A stretch of 64,000 nt of DNA from Pandoraea oxalativorans. GTDB lineage: Bacteria; Pseudomonadota; Gammaproteobacteria; Burkholderiales; Burkholderiaceae. The stretch spans positions 1-64,000 of the forward strand of contig NZ_CP011519.2 of assembly GCF_000972785.3 (NCBI RefSeq), given 5' to 3'. A program made the position numbers and the translations under genes. The notes beneath the pieces are model-generated. The model was not told where the DNA came from, made no database searches, and worked only from the letters and a program-made list of their open reading frames with translations. Below are positions 25,735 through 33,723 of the stretch, one piece after another (within the stretch, counting starts at the first letter, position 1; the number at the start of each line of letters is the position of its first letter).

Positions 25735-26025
25735 ATGTCCAAAGCTGTTTTCACAATGAAGCTCGAATCCGAGCTGCGCGACGCCTTCATGGCCGAAGCC
25801 GAAGCAGCGCACCGGCCAGCGTCTCAAGTGGTGCGTGAGCTGATGCGCGATTTCGTCCAGCGCCAACGCGAAACGCGGGAATACGATGAATTCCTATGCC
25901 GCAAGGTAGAAGCCGCACGCATTTCGATGCGAACTGGCCGTGGCCGCTCCAATGAGGAAGTCGAGGCCGACGCCATCGCGCGGCGAGCGGCCTTGCTACA
26001 CCAGGCCGACAAGGCCGGCTCGTGA
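25735..26025 (+). CDS. Ribbon-helix-helix antitoxin
   Basis: 96 residues from the ATG at 25735, preceded by the ribosome-binding site AAGGAGGGGG. The beta strand and helices KAVFTMKLESELRDAFMAEA, then HRPASQVVRELMRDFVQ, are a ribbon-helix-helix fold. The C-terminal part (EYDEFLCRKVEAARISMRTG) should wrap the toxin. The stop overlaps the toxin GTG start (GTGA). It neutralises the toxin and represses the operon. Such modules promote plasmid maintenance. Confidence 0.85.
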   Translation: MSKAVFTMKLESELRDAFMAEAEAAHRPASQVVRELMRDFVQRQRETREYDEFLCRKVEAARISMRTGRGRSNEEVEADAIARRAALLHQADKAGS

Positions 26026-26306
26026 GGATTATTTGGACGTCCGAAGCAGAACAAGACCGAGATGACGTCCGCGACTACATCGCGGCAGACAATCCGCGTG
26101 CAGCGGCACGCATGGATCAGCTGTTCAGTGATGCGGCCGCCAAGCTGGCCGATCATCCGAAGCTTGGTAGAGCAGGGAAAATTGCGGGCACGCGCGAACT
26201 GTTTCCTCACGAAAACTATCGTCTGGTGTACGAAATCGACGGGGAAACGGTATGGCTACTGGCCTTAGTGCATACAGCCCGCCAGTGGCCGCCGCCTCGC
26301 GAGTGA
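26022..26306 (+). CDS. RelE/ParE-family toxin
   Basis: 94 residues from a GTG start that overlaps the antitoxin stop. The family pattern is clear: RIIWTSEAEQDRDDVRDYIA, NPRAAARMDQLF, KLADHPKLGRAGKIAGTREL, ENYRLVYEIDGETVWLLALV, HTARQWPP. ParE members poison gyrase and RelE members cut mRNA; the spacing here is closer to ParE but the target cannot be decided from sequence. Confidence 0.9.
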   Translation: MRIIWTSEAEQDRDDVRDYIAADNPRAAARMDQLFSDAAAKLADHPKLGRAGKIAGTRELFPHENYRLVYEIDGETVWLLALVHTARQWPPPRE

Positions 26307-26444
26307 CGCCGACATGACTCAGTACAGCACCCCGCTTCCAAGCTAACCGAAACGTTGCTCGCGTGCTGCTTGATTTGCTGGAGCCAACCAAGGCAGCGTC
26401 CGGTTGATTTCGCAAAAGCTTCTAAGGCAGGAGGATCACGAAAG

Positions 26445-26714
26445 ATGTCGCTATTGAAAAACCGTCTGGCCGCGACGGATGAGAAGCTGGCCGCATTGAA
26501 AGAGGCGCGCAAGACGGCTGACAAGGCACGCCGAAAAACCATGAAGGAAAGCCGTGCCGATCGCGAACGCAAGCTCAGATTGATCGGCGAAGCCGTCCTA
26601 CAACGCGTTGCCAGTGGCGAGTGGGACGAGGACGATTTCCGGACGATGATGGACACCGCACTCGCCCGCCCGGCTGACCGCGCCCTGTTCGAGCTGGATG
26701 ACTCAGACAACTGA
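26445..26714 (+). CDS. TraD-family small conjugation accessory protein (tentative)
   Basis: 89 residues from the ATG at 26445 (ribosome-binding site GGAGG at 26431). The N-terminal half is a charged coiled coil (LLKNRLAATDEKLAALKEAR). The C-terminal half (RERKLRLIGEAVLQRVASGE, then FRTMMDTALARPADRALFEL) resembles the small TraD proteins of Ti-type and MOBQ systems that accompany relaxases. No relaxase gene follows; IS debris begins 12 bp downstream, so it may be the survivor of a second mobilisation region. Confidence 0.5.
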   Translation: MSLLKNRLAATDEKLAALKEARKTADKARRKTMKESRADRERKLRLIGEAVLQRVASGEWDEDDFRTMMDTALARPADRALFELDDSDN

Positions 26715-26725
26715 TCGGCGATGAG

Positions 26726-26771
26726 GGTATTGTCAGGTTGTTCGGATGGGCGAGGTGGGAGGATAGAATGC
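26726..26771 (+). repeat. Left-end remnant of IS6 type alpha
   Basis: Starts with GGTATTGTCAGGTTGTT, the end shared by the elements at 46474, 49009 and 62827. It is cut after 46 bp by another IS6 element. Confidence 0.8.
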
Positions 26772-27584
26772 GATTCTGTCGCAGTAAGCCGAAGGGTGAG
26801 AGAATGCGAGAATGGTCACGTTCGAGAATCAGCTCATCGGCGCGTCGCTTCGCCGTGTGCTCCAACGGCTACACTATCCGCTGGAGGTGATTTTGACTTG
26901 CGTACGCTGGTACGCGGCGTACCCGCTGAGTCTGCGCAACTTGGAAGAGATGATGGCCGAGCGCGGCGTGCTGGTCGACCACGCCACCGTCCATCGCTGG
27001 GTGCTGAAGATCCTGCCGGTGCTGGCCAAAGTGTTTCGCCGACGCAAGCGCCCGGTCGGCAAGAGCTGGCGCATGGATGAGACGTACATATTGGTCAACG
27101 GGCAGTGGAAGTATTTGTACCGCGCGGTTGATCGCCTGGGCCAGACGGTAGACTTCCTGCTCACGGCCCGGCGTGACAAGGCTGCAGCCCTGCGTTTCTT
27201 CAAGCAGGCCGTTGGCCTACACGAAATGCCCGAGAAAATCACGATCGACAAGAGCGGGGCCAATACGGCCGCCGTGAACGCGCTGATCGATGAGCGCAGC
27301 GCGAACATTGAGCTGCGCCAGTCGAAGTATTTGAACAACCTTGTCGAGCAAGACCACCGCGCCATCAAGCGGCGCGTCAGACCGATGCTGGGCTTCAAAT
27401 CCTTTCACTCGGCGACCAAAATCATTGCCGGCATCGAGACAATGCACATGATCAAGAAGGGGCAACTGGACTGCCCCGACGGCGGACTCACGTCCGCTGC
27501 CGAACAACTCTTCAGCCTCGCCTTCTGAATCCACCCTGACATCGACGCTCTCGCTCGACTACCCAAGCTTATCGCGACAGAACC
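26772..27584 (+). mobile_element. IS6-family element (type beta prime)
   Basis: About 813 bp. The left end is GATTCTGTCGC and the inverted right end is GGTTCTGTCGC. The transposase is intact. No flanking 8-bp duplication was seen. Confidence 0.75.
26812..27528 (+). CDS. IS6-family transposase
   Basis: 238 residues with a full DDE core: first Asp in SWRMDETYILVNGQWKYLYR, second in KITIDKSGANTAAV, and Glu in NNLVEQDHRAIKRRVRPMLG. The N-terminal helix-turn-helix lies in SLRNLEEMMAERGVLVDHAT. It differs clearly from the IS6 copies at 30314 and 36596 (for example QLDCPDGGLTSAAEQLFSLA at the end). IS6 enzymes act by replicative transposition and make cointegrates, deletions and inversions. Confidence 0.93.
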   Translation: MVTFENQLIGASLRRVLQRLHYPLEVILTCVRWYAAYPLSLRNLEEMMAERGVLVDHATVHRWVLKILPVLAKVFRRRKRPVGKSWRMDETYILVNGQWKYLYRAVDRLGQTVDFLLTARRDKAAALRFFKQAVGLHEMPEKITIDKSGANTAAVNALIDERSANIELRQSKYLNNLVEQDHRAIKRRVRPMLGFKSFHSATKIIAGIETMHMIKKGQLDCPDGGLTSAAEQLFSLAF

Positions 27585-27659
27585 TTTTTCCGTCCGGCGC
27601 GGGGCGAGTGCGGCCAATAGTCCCAGCGTTTCCTCCTGCCATGCCAATTTCCGCCAATT

Positions 27660-27945
27660 GCGCAGACGCTGGCCGCCAGGATGGAGCAGGCGACCACGGA
27701 CGTAGCCGGTAAGGCGTTTCTGGCCGCCCGGCTCAACTTTGAATCCGTTATCGACAAAAACGCTGCGAAGCTGACCGAGGCCGGCCGACACGCGGCGGCG
27801 CAGATCGGCAATCAGCTCAATCATTAATGCCGCGCAGCTCGTCGCGGTGAACCTCGCGCTTGAGCGTAAGGCGCGGCGGTTCGCGCTCGTCGCGGGGGCG
27901 GTAGGCGGATTCGTCGGGCCCGGCTGGCGGGCCTTTGGGGCGCGG
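27660..27945 (+). pseudogene. Degraded stbC-like copy
   Basis: LAARMEQATTDVAGKAFLAA, ARLNFESVIDKNAAKLTEAG and RHAAAQIGNQLN are nearly identical to the stbC product at 2482-2871. The frame then breaks (LNH followed by a stop), and after a shift LERKARRFALVAGAVGGFVG lacks part of the membrane helix. It lies between two IS6 remnants and is on the plus strand. Confidence 0.85.
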
Positions 27946-27990
27946 ACGGCATCGTCTCTTGCAATTGCCGCCTGGTCTTGTCGTCAACTA

Positions 27991-28008
27991 AACAACCTGA
28001 CAATACCC
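27991..28008 (-). repeat. IS6 type alpha terminal remnant
   Basis: AACAACCTGACAATACC is the inverted end of IS6 type alpha. Nothing else of the element is left at this site. Confidence 0.75.
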
Positions 28009-28034
28009 TCCGGCTTACAGCCCCGAGAACGTGG

Positions 28035-30062
28035 TCAGAGATTTCGGCCGTATCTGGCTAAGTGAATATCTGCCCGCTGAGACATCTGTTTAGCCAACAA
28101 ATCGAACTGCGTTCGCTCGCCGTCGTGTGCGGCCTGCGCACTCACCCGCCGGTAGACCTTTGCGGCCAGATCAAACCGATAAATTTCCTCGTAGGCGCGT
28201 ACGGCCAGCTCAAACATCCCCCCTTTCTCGTAGAAATGCGCGGCCCGCCCGAAGTCATCAATCTCCACGTAGGCGTCTGCGGCCGCCTTGTACTCCCTCG
28301 CCCGTGCATAGAGACCGGCGGCGGTCAGAAAGGCGTCCACCTCATCGCGGGGCTGGTCTGCCCTCCTGAGGAGGAAGCCGAGCTTCCGGTAGGCATCTGC
28401 GGCCGAGAGAAGGTCATCCTTCTCCAGGTAGTCGCGGGCGGCCTTTGCGCAGGCATCTATGGCGAGCGAGTATACTTCCGCCCGCTTGTAAGCGGCCGCC
28501 GCCGCCGCGGGCAAATCCTCGTCCATGAAGGCTTCTGCGGCCATGATGAAGGCAGCAGCTGCCCCTGCGCTCTCCCCCGCTGCCTGGGAGGCGTATGCGG
28601 CCATCAGGTAGTAGGTCGCAGCCGACAGGGACTGACGAACGTCATTGCCGCCGAGGGCCGCCGACCGGTAGGCGGTGGCGGCCCGTGCATTGGCGCCTGA
28701 GGCCCACAAAGGCTCACCGAGTTCTGTGTGCAGGTCTGCCACGCTGCGCCAGGCGTCGCCGGCCAGGCCGGGCCTACCCGCCTGCTCGTTAGCCTCGGCG
28801 GCCTGCTGGTAAGCGGCTAACGCCTTCCCGGTCTCATGCGCCCGAGTGTAGGCCTGGGCGGCCCACAAGTAGGCGTCGGCGGCCAGCGCGGGCTCACCCA
28901 AGTCTGTGTAGAGCTTGGCGACGTGCAGGTAGGCGGCCGCCGCCAGCGCGTACCGCGACTCCGCCGGATGGGCGTCGGCGTCGACGCGGGTGGTGTGGGC
29001 GGCCTTCAGGTAGCTGTCGGCGGCCAGCCCAGGCTGCCTCAGGTCTGTGTAGACCTTGGCAACGCGCAGGTAGGCGTTGCCGGCCTGTCCGGGCCGCCCC
29101 GCCCACCGGTAGGCGTCGACGGCCTTCAGGCAGATGTCCACCGCCCTCAGAGGTTGATGCGTCTGGGTGTAGAGGTCGGCGGCCCGCAGGTAGGCGTCGC
29201 CGGCCAGACCGGGCGCACCCGCCAACAGGTAGCCGTGCGCGGCGTTCAGACAGGCGTCGGCGGCCTTCCGGCGGGCGTCCACCGCCTTCAGGGGCTGATC
29301 CGTCTGTGTGAAGAGGTCGGCGGCCTGCAGGCAGGCGTCGGCTACCTTCAGGGGCTGAAAAGCCCCCCGGTAGGCGTCGACGGCCTTCAGGCAGATGTCC
29401 ACCGCCCTCAGAGGTTGATGCGTCTGGGTGTAGAGGTCGGCGGCCCGCAGGTAGGCGTCGCCGGCCAGACCGGGCTGGCCCGCCCGCGTGAAGAGGTCGG
29501 CGGCCTTCAGGTAGTCTGCGGCGGCCTGCGCACTGGCGTCTTCGGGCGTCTTGTCGATGCTTCTTGCCAACAGGGGGGTGCCGGCCCGCTGGAAGTACAG
29601 GTGGCCAGCCAGACCATACGCGTCGGCCTGCGCGAAGTATTGGCTGTCGGCGTGGGCGAAGTATCTGGAAAACGCGTTATCACCCTGAGGGTTCTCAAAG
29701 CTTTGCAGCAACGCCTCCTGCCCGGTGGGCGTGAGATGCACGGCCAGCGTCCTGAGGGCTTCGCCGCGGTCGGGCTCAATCCACTGCGTCGTCTGGTTCC
29801 CTTGTGCGGCGAAGTAACACAGTATCAGGGAGGCGAGCGAGCGCCCGACCCCCTCGGGATCCACGCCGTCAAAGGTCTCCGGGGGAAAGATCGTCAGCGC
29901 CGACGCCTGCAGACCCTCATGAGCGGCGTTGACCATTGCCTTGCGACCGAAGTCAACCGTAGCCAGTATGGCGCCAAGCGCCGCGGCGCACTCGCGCGGG
30001 ACTTGACCGGCGTACCCAGTGGACGGGGTCGATGCCGTCGGGGGGAGCTGCGAAAAGTACAT
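28035..30062 (-). CDS. TPR/SNAP-like helical repeat protein, paralogue 1
   Basis: 675 residues from the ATG at 30062 (MYFSQLPPTASTPSTGYAGQ), which has GAGGCG nine bases upstream, the same spacing as its paralogue. No signal peptide. Residues 1-150 form a domain shared with the 33724 protein (IFPPETFDGVDPEGVGRSLA; TLAVHLTPTGQEALLQSFE). From about 165 to 640 there are some twenty 20-residue helical units of pattern QPxxAxDAYLKAADLYxQTH, which pair into TPR- or alpha-SNAP-like hairpins. The tail (KQMSQRADIHLARYG) is distinct. Such superhelices bind proteins, and the style is eukaryote-like, so a translocated effector is plausible but unproven. An in-frame extension upstream is less likely because divergence there is not codon-like. 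Confidence 0.85.
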   Translation of the reverse strand: MYFSQLPPTASTPSTGYAGQVPRECAAALGAILATVDFGRKAMVNAAHEGLQASALTIFPPETFDGVDPEGVGRSLASLILCYFAAQGNQTTQWIEPDRGEALRTLAVHLTPTGQEALLQSFENPQGDNAFSRYFAHADSQYFAQADAYGLAGHLYFQRAGTPLLARSIDKTPEDASAQAAADYLKAADLFTRAGQPGLAGDAYLRAADLYTQTHQPLRAVDICLKAVDAYRGAFQPLKVADACLQAADLFTQTDQPLKAVDARRKAADACLNAAHGYLLAGAPGLAGDAYLRAADLYTQTHQPLRAVDICLKAVDAYRWAGRPGQAGNAYLRVAKVYTDLRQPGLAADSYLKAAHTTRVDADAHPAESRYALAAAAYLHVAKLYTDLGEPALAADAYLWAAQAYTRAHETGKALAAYQQAAEANEQAGRPGLAGDAWRSVADLHTELGEPLWASGANARAATAYRSAALGGNDVRQSLSAATYYLMAAYASQAAGESAGAAAAFIMAAEAFMDEDLPAAAAAAYKRAEVYSLAIDACAKAARDYLEKDDLLSAADAYRKLGFLLRRADQPRDEVDAFLTAAGLYARAREYKAAADAYVEIDDFGRAAHFYEKGGMFELAVRAYEEIYRFDLAAKVYRRVSAQAAHDGERTQFDLLAKQMSQRADIHLARYGRNL
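29106..29475. repeat. Exact 109-bp direct repeat inside the TPR gene
   Basis: 29106-29214 and 29367-29475 are identical base for base, 261 bp (87 codons) apart, while neighbouring repeat units have diverged. This marks a recent unit duplication or gene conversion and allows in-frame gain or loss of repeats. Confidence 0.9.
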
Positions 30063-30258
30063 CGGAAAGCGCCTCGAACATACAGGAGCAAAACCCATAG
30101 ATACCATCGTCAGCCGCGCTGGGCTTGCGGATTCTGACCAAAACATGTGGCAACGGAGAAGCGCGTGCGCGGGATCGGTGAAACCGGCATGGCGCGCATG
30201 GCCCCCATACGGGCAGAAAGCTCCGGATATGCGGCGGGCCGTAGCGCCCACCGTGTAG

Positions 30259-31102
30259 GGTTCTGTCGCGCTAACGAAGTTACGCCGAAGCGAAGCCAGG
30301 GGCACGTTGGTTTTTACGCGGCCAACGCATAGAATTGCTCAGCAGGGGAGGCACGGTGTCCCTCGGGGGCAAGCATCTGCCCCTTGCGAATCATGTGCAT
30401 GGTCTCGATGCCGCCCAAGACGATGCGGGCACCACGGAAATTCTGGAAACCCAGCATCGGTCTGACGCGCCGTTTGATCGCGCGATGGTCCTGCTCCACG
30501 AGGTTGTCTAGGTACTTGTTCTGGCGGATTTCAATGGGTATCTCGCGCTGGGAGTTTAGCGCCTGCAGCGCGGCGCGGTTTGCCCCGCTTTTGTCAACGG
30601 TGACGGTCTTGGGCGTGCCCCGCCCGGCGATGGCTTTTTCGAAGAACCGGCGCGCGGCTGCGGTATCGCGGCGCGCGCATAGCAGAAAATCAATGGTGTG
30701 GCCCGCCTTGTCCACCGCCCGGTAGAGGTATTTCCACTGGCCTCTGACCCGAATATAGGTCTCGTCCATGCGCCAGTTGTCACCGACTGAGCGCAGGCGG
30801 CGACGTATCGCTTTCTCGAAAACCGGCAGCAACTTGATCACCCAGCGATGGATCGTCGAGTGATCTACCGCCACGCCTCGATCGGCCATCATTTCCTCCA
30901 GATCTCGCGAGCTCAGCGAATAGGCTACGTACCAGCGCACGCACTGCAACATAACCTCCAACGGGTAGTGCAACCGCTTCAGGACCTTGGCGATGCCTGC
31001 GGGCAAGGGCTTTCTCGGCGGTGTGGCTGCGCGCTTCATCGACTCGGTTCCCAGTGCTCGAAACCGTGGAGTCTACCTGACTACCCCTATTGCGACGGAA
31101 CC
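30259..31102 (-). mobile_element. IS6-family element (type beta), complete
   Basis: 844 bp, with ends GGTTCTGTCGC (left) and GGTTCCGTCGC (inverted right). Flanks ACCGTGTA and GTTTGCTG differ, so the original target duplication is lost. The right end interrupts the OrfB at 31103. Confidence 0.88.
30314..31039 (-). CDS. IS6-family transposase (type beta)
   Basis: 241 residues. The HTH region is SLSSRDLEEMMADRGVAVDH. The DDE residues are in NWRMDETYIRVRGQWKYLYR, KTVTVDKSGANRAALQ and LDNLVEQDHRAIKRRVRP. The C-terminus ASPAEQFYALAA is complete here, unlike the copies at 36596 and 42528, which stop eight codons early. This is the only intact copy of this type in the window. Confidence 0.94.
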   Translation of the reverse strand: MKRAATPPRKPLPAGIAKVLKRLHYPLEVMLQCVRWYVAYSLSSRDLEEMMADRGVAVDHSTIHRWVIKLLPVFEKAIRRRLRSVGDNWRMDETYIRVRGQWKYLYRAVDKAGHTIDFLLCARRDTAAARRFFEKAIAGRGTPKTVTVDKSGANRAALQALNSQREIPIEIRQNKYLDNLVEQDHRAIKRRVRPMLGFQNFRGARIVLGGIETMHMIRKGQMLAPEGHRASPAEQFYALAA

Positions 31103-31490
31103 GTTTGCTGCGGGCCTGGGCCGGCCGTTCCCGGCGCCGGTGGGCGAGTTGCTTCTCGGCCTTGAGCACCCGGTAGAAGGTCGACTCCGAGGCGATATAG
31201 CGTTGTTGGTCAGCCAGTCGCGGCACGATCTGGCTGGGCGGTAGATGACCAAATTCCGCCGAATTCGCCACCGCCATCACCTCGGCGCGCTCCTCGGCGC
31301 TGAGCTTATGGCGCGGCTCGTGGTGTCGTAACGTGCGCCTGTCCACCGCGTCGGGTGCACCGCCCCGCCAGCGCTCAACGGTGCGCGCGCTGAGCCCCAC
31401 AATCTTGCACGCAGCCGCTTGACGGGCGCCGGCTAGGGTTGCCTCGTGAATAAGGCCAATCCATGCTTGGCGCTGCTCAGGCGAGGTCAT
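31103..31490 (-). pseudogene. IS3-type OrfB, 5' part truncated by IS6
   Basis: Starts at 31490 (MTSPEQRQAWIGLIHEATLA) with an ATGA overlap onto orfA. It has a helix-turn-helix (ACKIVGLSARTVERWRG) and IASESTFYRVLKAEKQLAHR, then ends at 31103 where the IS6 element begins. The DDE domain is not found beyond the IS6. Confidence 0.85.
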
Positions 31491-31987
31491 TCGGCCTCGT
31501 CCCCGAGCAGCGCACGGTACTTTTTTTGCAGCACCAGGAGCGCCGCAGCCTCCGCCAGCGCCTTCTCCTTGCGCTTCAACTCGCGCTGCAATGCGACGTT
31601 GGTTTGCTTCAGATCGCGGACTTCTTGCGCGCTCTCGCGGCGACTCACGGCGGCCCCACCGGCACAAAAATCCGCGCGCCACTGCGCCAGATGATGCGCA
31701 AACAAACCACGCTCCCGGCACCAGCCATGCAAGGCTTCGTCGACCAGCCCGTGGCTCTCGTGCAAGGCCATCAACCGTTCCTCCAGCGACCAGTCTTCCG
31801 GTCGTCTTGTGTCTGCAGAGCCCGAGCTCCGGTTCGCGGCGGTGGCGCCTCTCATCCATTTCCTCAATGTCAGTACGTTGACGTTCAATTCATCAGCCAC
31901 GCCGGCCACTGAGCGGCTTCCGCGCTGCAGGGCCTTCGACAGCGCTTGCTCCTTGAACTCAACAGAATACGTTCGTTTCGCTTTCAT
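31487..31987 (-). CDS. IS3-type OrfA
   Basis: 166 residues: MKAKRTYSVEFKEQALSKAL, an HTH (SVAGVADELNVNVLTLRKWM), and a long coiled coil (VRDLKQTNVALQRELKRKEK). It binds element ends with OrfB. The frame is intact, but its OrfB partner is truncated, so the element is dead. A fragment of the same gene type lies at 736. Confidence 0.85.
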   Translation of the reverse strand: MKAKRTYSVEFKEQALSKALQRGSRSVAGVADELNVNVLTLRKWMRGATAANRSSGSADTRRPEDWSLEERLMALHESHGLVDEALHGWCRERGLFAHHLAQWRADFCAGGAAVSRRESAQEVRDLKQTNVALQRELKRKEKALAEAAALLVLQKKYRALLGDEAE

Positions 31988-32124
31988 CCTGCACCTCTGA
32001 CTTTACTTGATAAGAAAGTTTAGAGGCGACAACTATTCTGACGCCGGGGGCAACGTGCGCCGGCCGGACGGGTTCCAACCGGGTAATTTCGCCCGTCAGC
32101 TCCGCAATGTCGGCTTTCGTGGCG
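31988..32124. other. IS junction sequence
   Basis: The upstream end of the IS3-type element runs into unrelated sequence and then, at about 32125, into the IS6 gamma transposase frame. No gene is seen. Confidence 0.5.
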
Positions 32125-32814
32125 TCGGTCATCAGCCATGCCGTGCGTTGGTACTTCCGCTTTCAGCTCAGCTTGCGCGACATCGAAACGTTGCTATTCG
32201 AGCGTGGGGTGACGGTGAGCTACGAGACAATCCGCCGCTGGTGCGACAAGTTTGGCGCGGGCTTTGCCCACCGGGTCAAAGCGGCGCGCCGCAAGTCCGG
32301 TAGGACGTGGCACCTCGACGAGAGGTTCGTCAGCCTGCGTGGTGAACCCTACCTGCTGTGGCGCGCCGTCGACGCGCAGGGCGCGCAACTCGACATCCTG
32401 CTGCAGAAGCGGCGCGACAAGGCGGCCGCCAAACGGTTCTTCAAGCGCATGCTGCGCTCGAACCCGGTGCCGCACAAGATCGTGACCGATCCACTGCGCA
32501 GCTATCCGGCGGCGAAAGCCGACATCCCGGCGCTGGCCAATGTGAAGTATGGGTTCGTCAAAGCGGCGGCCCGTGTCAACAACCGCGCGGAGAACAGCCC
32601 TCAGCCCACACGGGAGCGCGAGCGGCGCATGCGGGGCTTTCGCGACCCGGCGCGCACGCAGACCTTCCTGTCAAGCTTCGGGCCAATCCGGCAGCACTTC
32701 GCACTCAAACGCCATTGGCTGCGCGCGAAGCTTTATCGCAAGCAGCTCGCGGTGCGCTTTGCTCAGTGGCGTGAATTCACCCACGTGACCCAAACTCCGT
32801 CCCATGCTTTTTGA
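32125..32814 (+). pseudogene. IS6-family transposase (type gamma), 5' truncated
   Basis: From ASVISHAVRWYFRFQLSLRD onward it aligns with the intact copy at 63099-63833. The first 15 or so codons (MRKPKSLYHGHRFP) are replaced by foreign sequence. The DDE residues remain (RTWHLDERFVSL, KIVTDPLRSY, VNNRAENSPQPTRERERRMR). The right end at 32858-32875 keeps the AAGTTGACAACGCC end. Confidence 0.85.
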
Positions 32815-32875
32815 GACCCGATAGACTCATACATTGGCTTCGACGAACCCCCGTAAGTTGACAACGCCCTTCTTC

Positions 32876-33061
32876 GAAGTCGGCGTCCGCCGCAATTTCC
32901 GCAAATACCGCGCGCCATACTTGTGCTTGGGACTATCTGGCGAGGCGTTTATACACGCTGTTCCACGGCCCGAAATCGGATGGCAGATCGCGCCACTGCC
33001 GGCTCGCGCCATCCACAGCACGGCCTCGAGAAACAAGCGATTGTCTGGCGCCGTTCGCCCC
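32876..33061. other. Unassigned spacer
   Basis: About 190 bp between the IS6 gamma end and the IstA fragment. I see no gene or clear signal. Confidence 0.4.
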
Positions 33062-33303
33062 GGGTGATCTGGATTACGCCGCCGTGCATCGAGAGCTGCG
33101 TCGCAAAAGCGTGACGCTGCGACTGCTATGGGAAAAATACGTCGCGGCCCACCCGGGTCAGCGCACCTACCGCTACACCCAGTTCTGCCAGCGTTACCGG
33201 GACTGGGCCGAGACGCTTAAGCGCTCGATGCGCCAGCAGCACCAGGCCAGCGAGAAGCTGTTCGCCGACTTTGCCGGGCAAACTGTATCGATTCTTGCTC
33301 GCG
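33062..33303 (+). pseudogene. IS21-type IstA internal fragment
   Basis: DLDYAAVHRELRRKSVTLRL, LWEKYVAAHPGQRTYRYTQF and KRSMRQQHQASEKLFADFAG are the classic IstA segment before the rve core. The frame leaves the family at about 33303 where new IS21-type end repeats begin. Confidence 0.82.
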
Positions 33304-33325
33304 AGGGCGGCGAACTGCGTATTTC

Positions 33326-33400
33326 GGATGAACGTGACCGGCGATTTCGGCAACGTGACCGGCCATGTCGGGAGCGTGACCGAGCGAGCCGGAAGGCAGG
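33326..33400. repeat. IS21-type terminal repeats
   Basis: Three near copies of an ACGTGACCGGCGATTTCGG-like unit in tandem (near 33330, 33348 and 33369), typical of the multiple repeats at IS21 ends. They open a second istA fragment. Confidence 0.6.
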
Positions 33401-33462
33401 TTTGGCGTTGCGCATGACATCAATTACGCGGGCTATGCTCACCGGCTTTGACCGGAGGGAGC

Positions 33463-33723
33463 ATGTCCGTGCACCGGATGAACATGCGCATGATCAAGGA
33501 CGTTTTACGACTTAAATTCGACGGCGGCTTCTCGCACGATCGAATCGCCGCGTCGCTGGGCATTTCCAAGGGCGTGGTCACCAAGTACGTCGGACTGGCC
33601 GGTGCGGCCGAGCTGGACGGGGCGAGCGCCTGCGAGATGGACGAAGGCGAACTCGAGCGCAGACTGTTGGGCAAACCCTGCGGGCCGGCAGCCTACGCTC
33701 AGCCCGACTACGGACGCATCCAA
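33463..33723 (+). pseudogene. IS21-type IstA, 5' part
   Basis: Starts at 33463 (MSVHRMNMRMIKDVLRLKFD) with a GGAGGG ribosome-binding site. It has a helix-turn-helix (SHDRIAASLGISKGVVTKYV) and EDELERRLLGKP-like sequence. It is truncated at about 33723, where it meets the 3' end of the second TPR gene. Confidence 0.82.

Noticed and set aside
28100..29560. Regular short repeats resembling a CRISPR or minisatellite
   Set aside because: The 60-bp period equals 20 codons of the TPR protein, units are degenerate and there are no unique spacers.
28836..30137. 433-codon plus-strand frame with repeated GGLQVGVGG-like sequence
   Set aside because: It looks like a repetitive surface protein but is the antisense of the TPR repeats; the minus strand has the ribosome-binding site and a paralogue with the same frame.
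30063..30305. 81-residue N-terminal extension of TPR paralogue 1
   Set aside because: Compared with paralogue 2, substitutions are mostly at first and second codon positions, unlike coding sequence; both genes share a ribosome-binding site before the later ATG.
30780..31859. 359-codon minus-strand frame spanning the IS6 right end
   Set aside because: It is a chance fusion of the out-of-frame IS6 5' region with the truncated OrfB; the real genes are listed separately.
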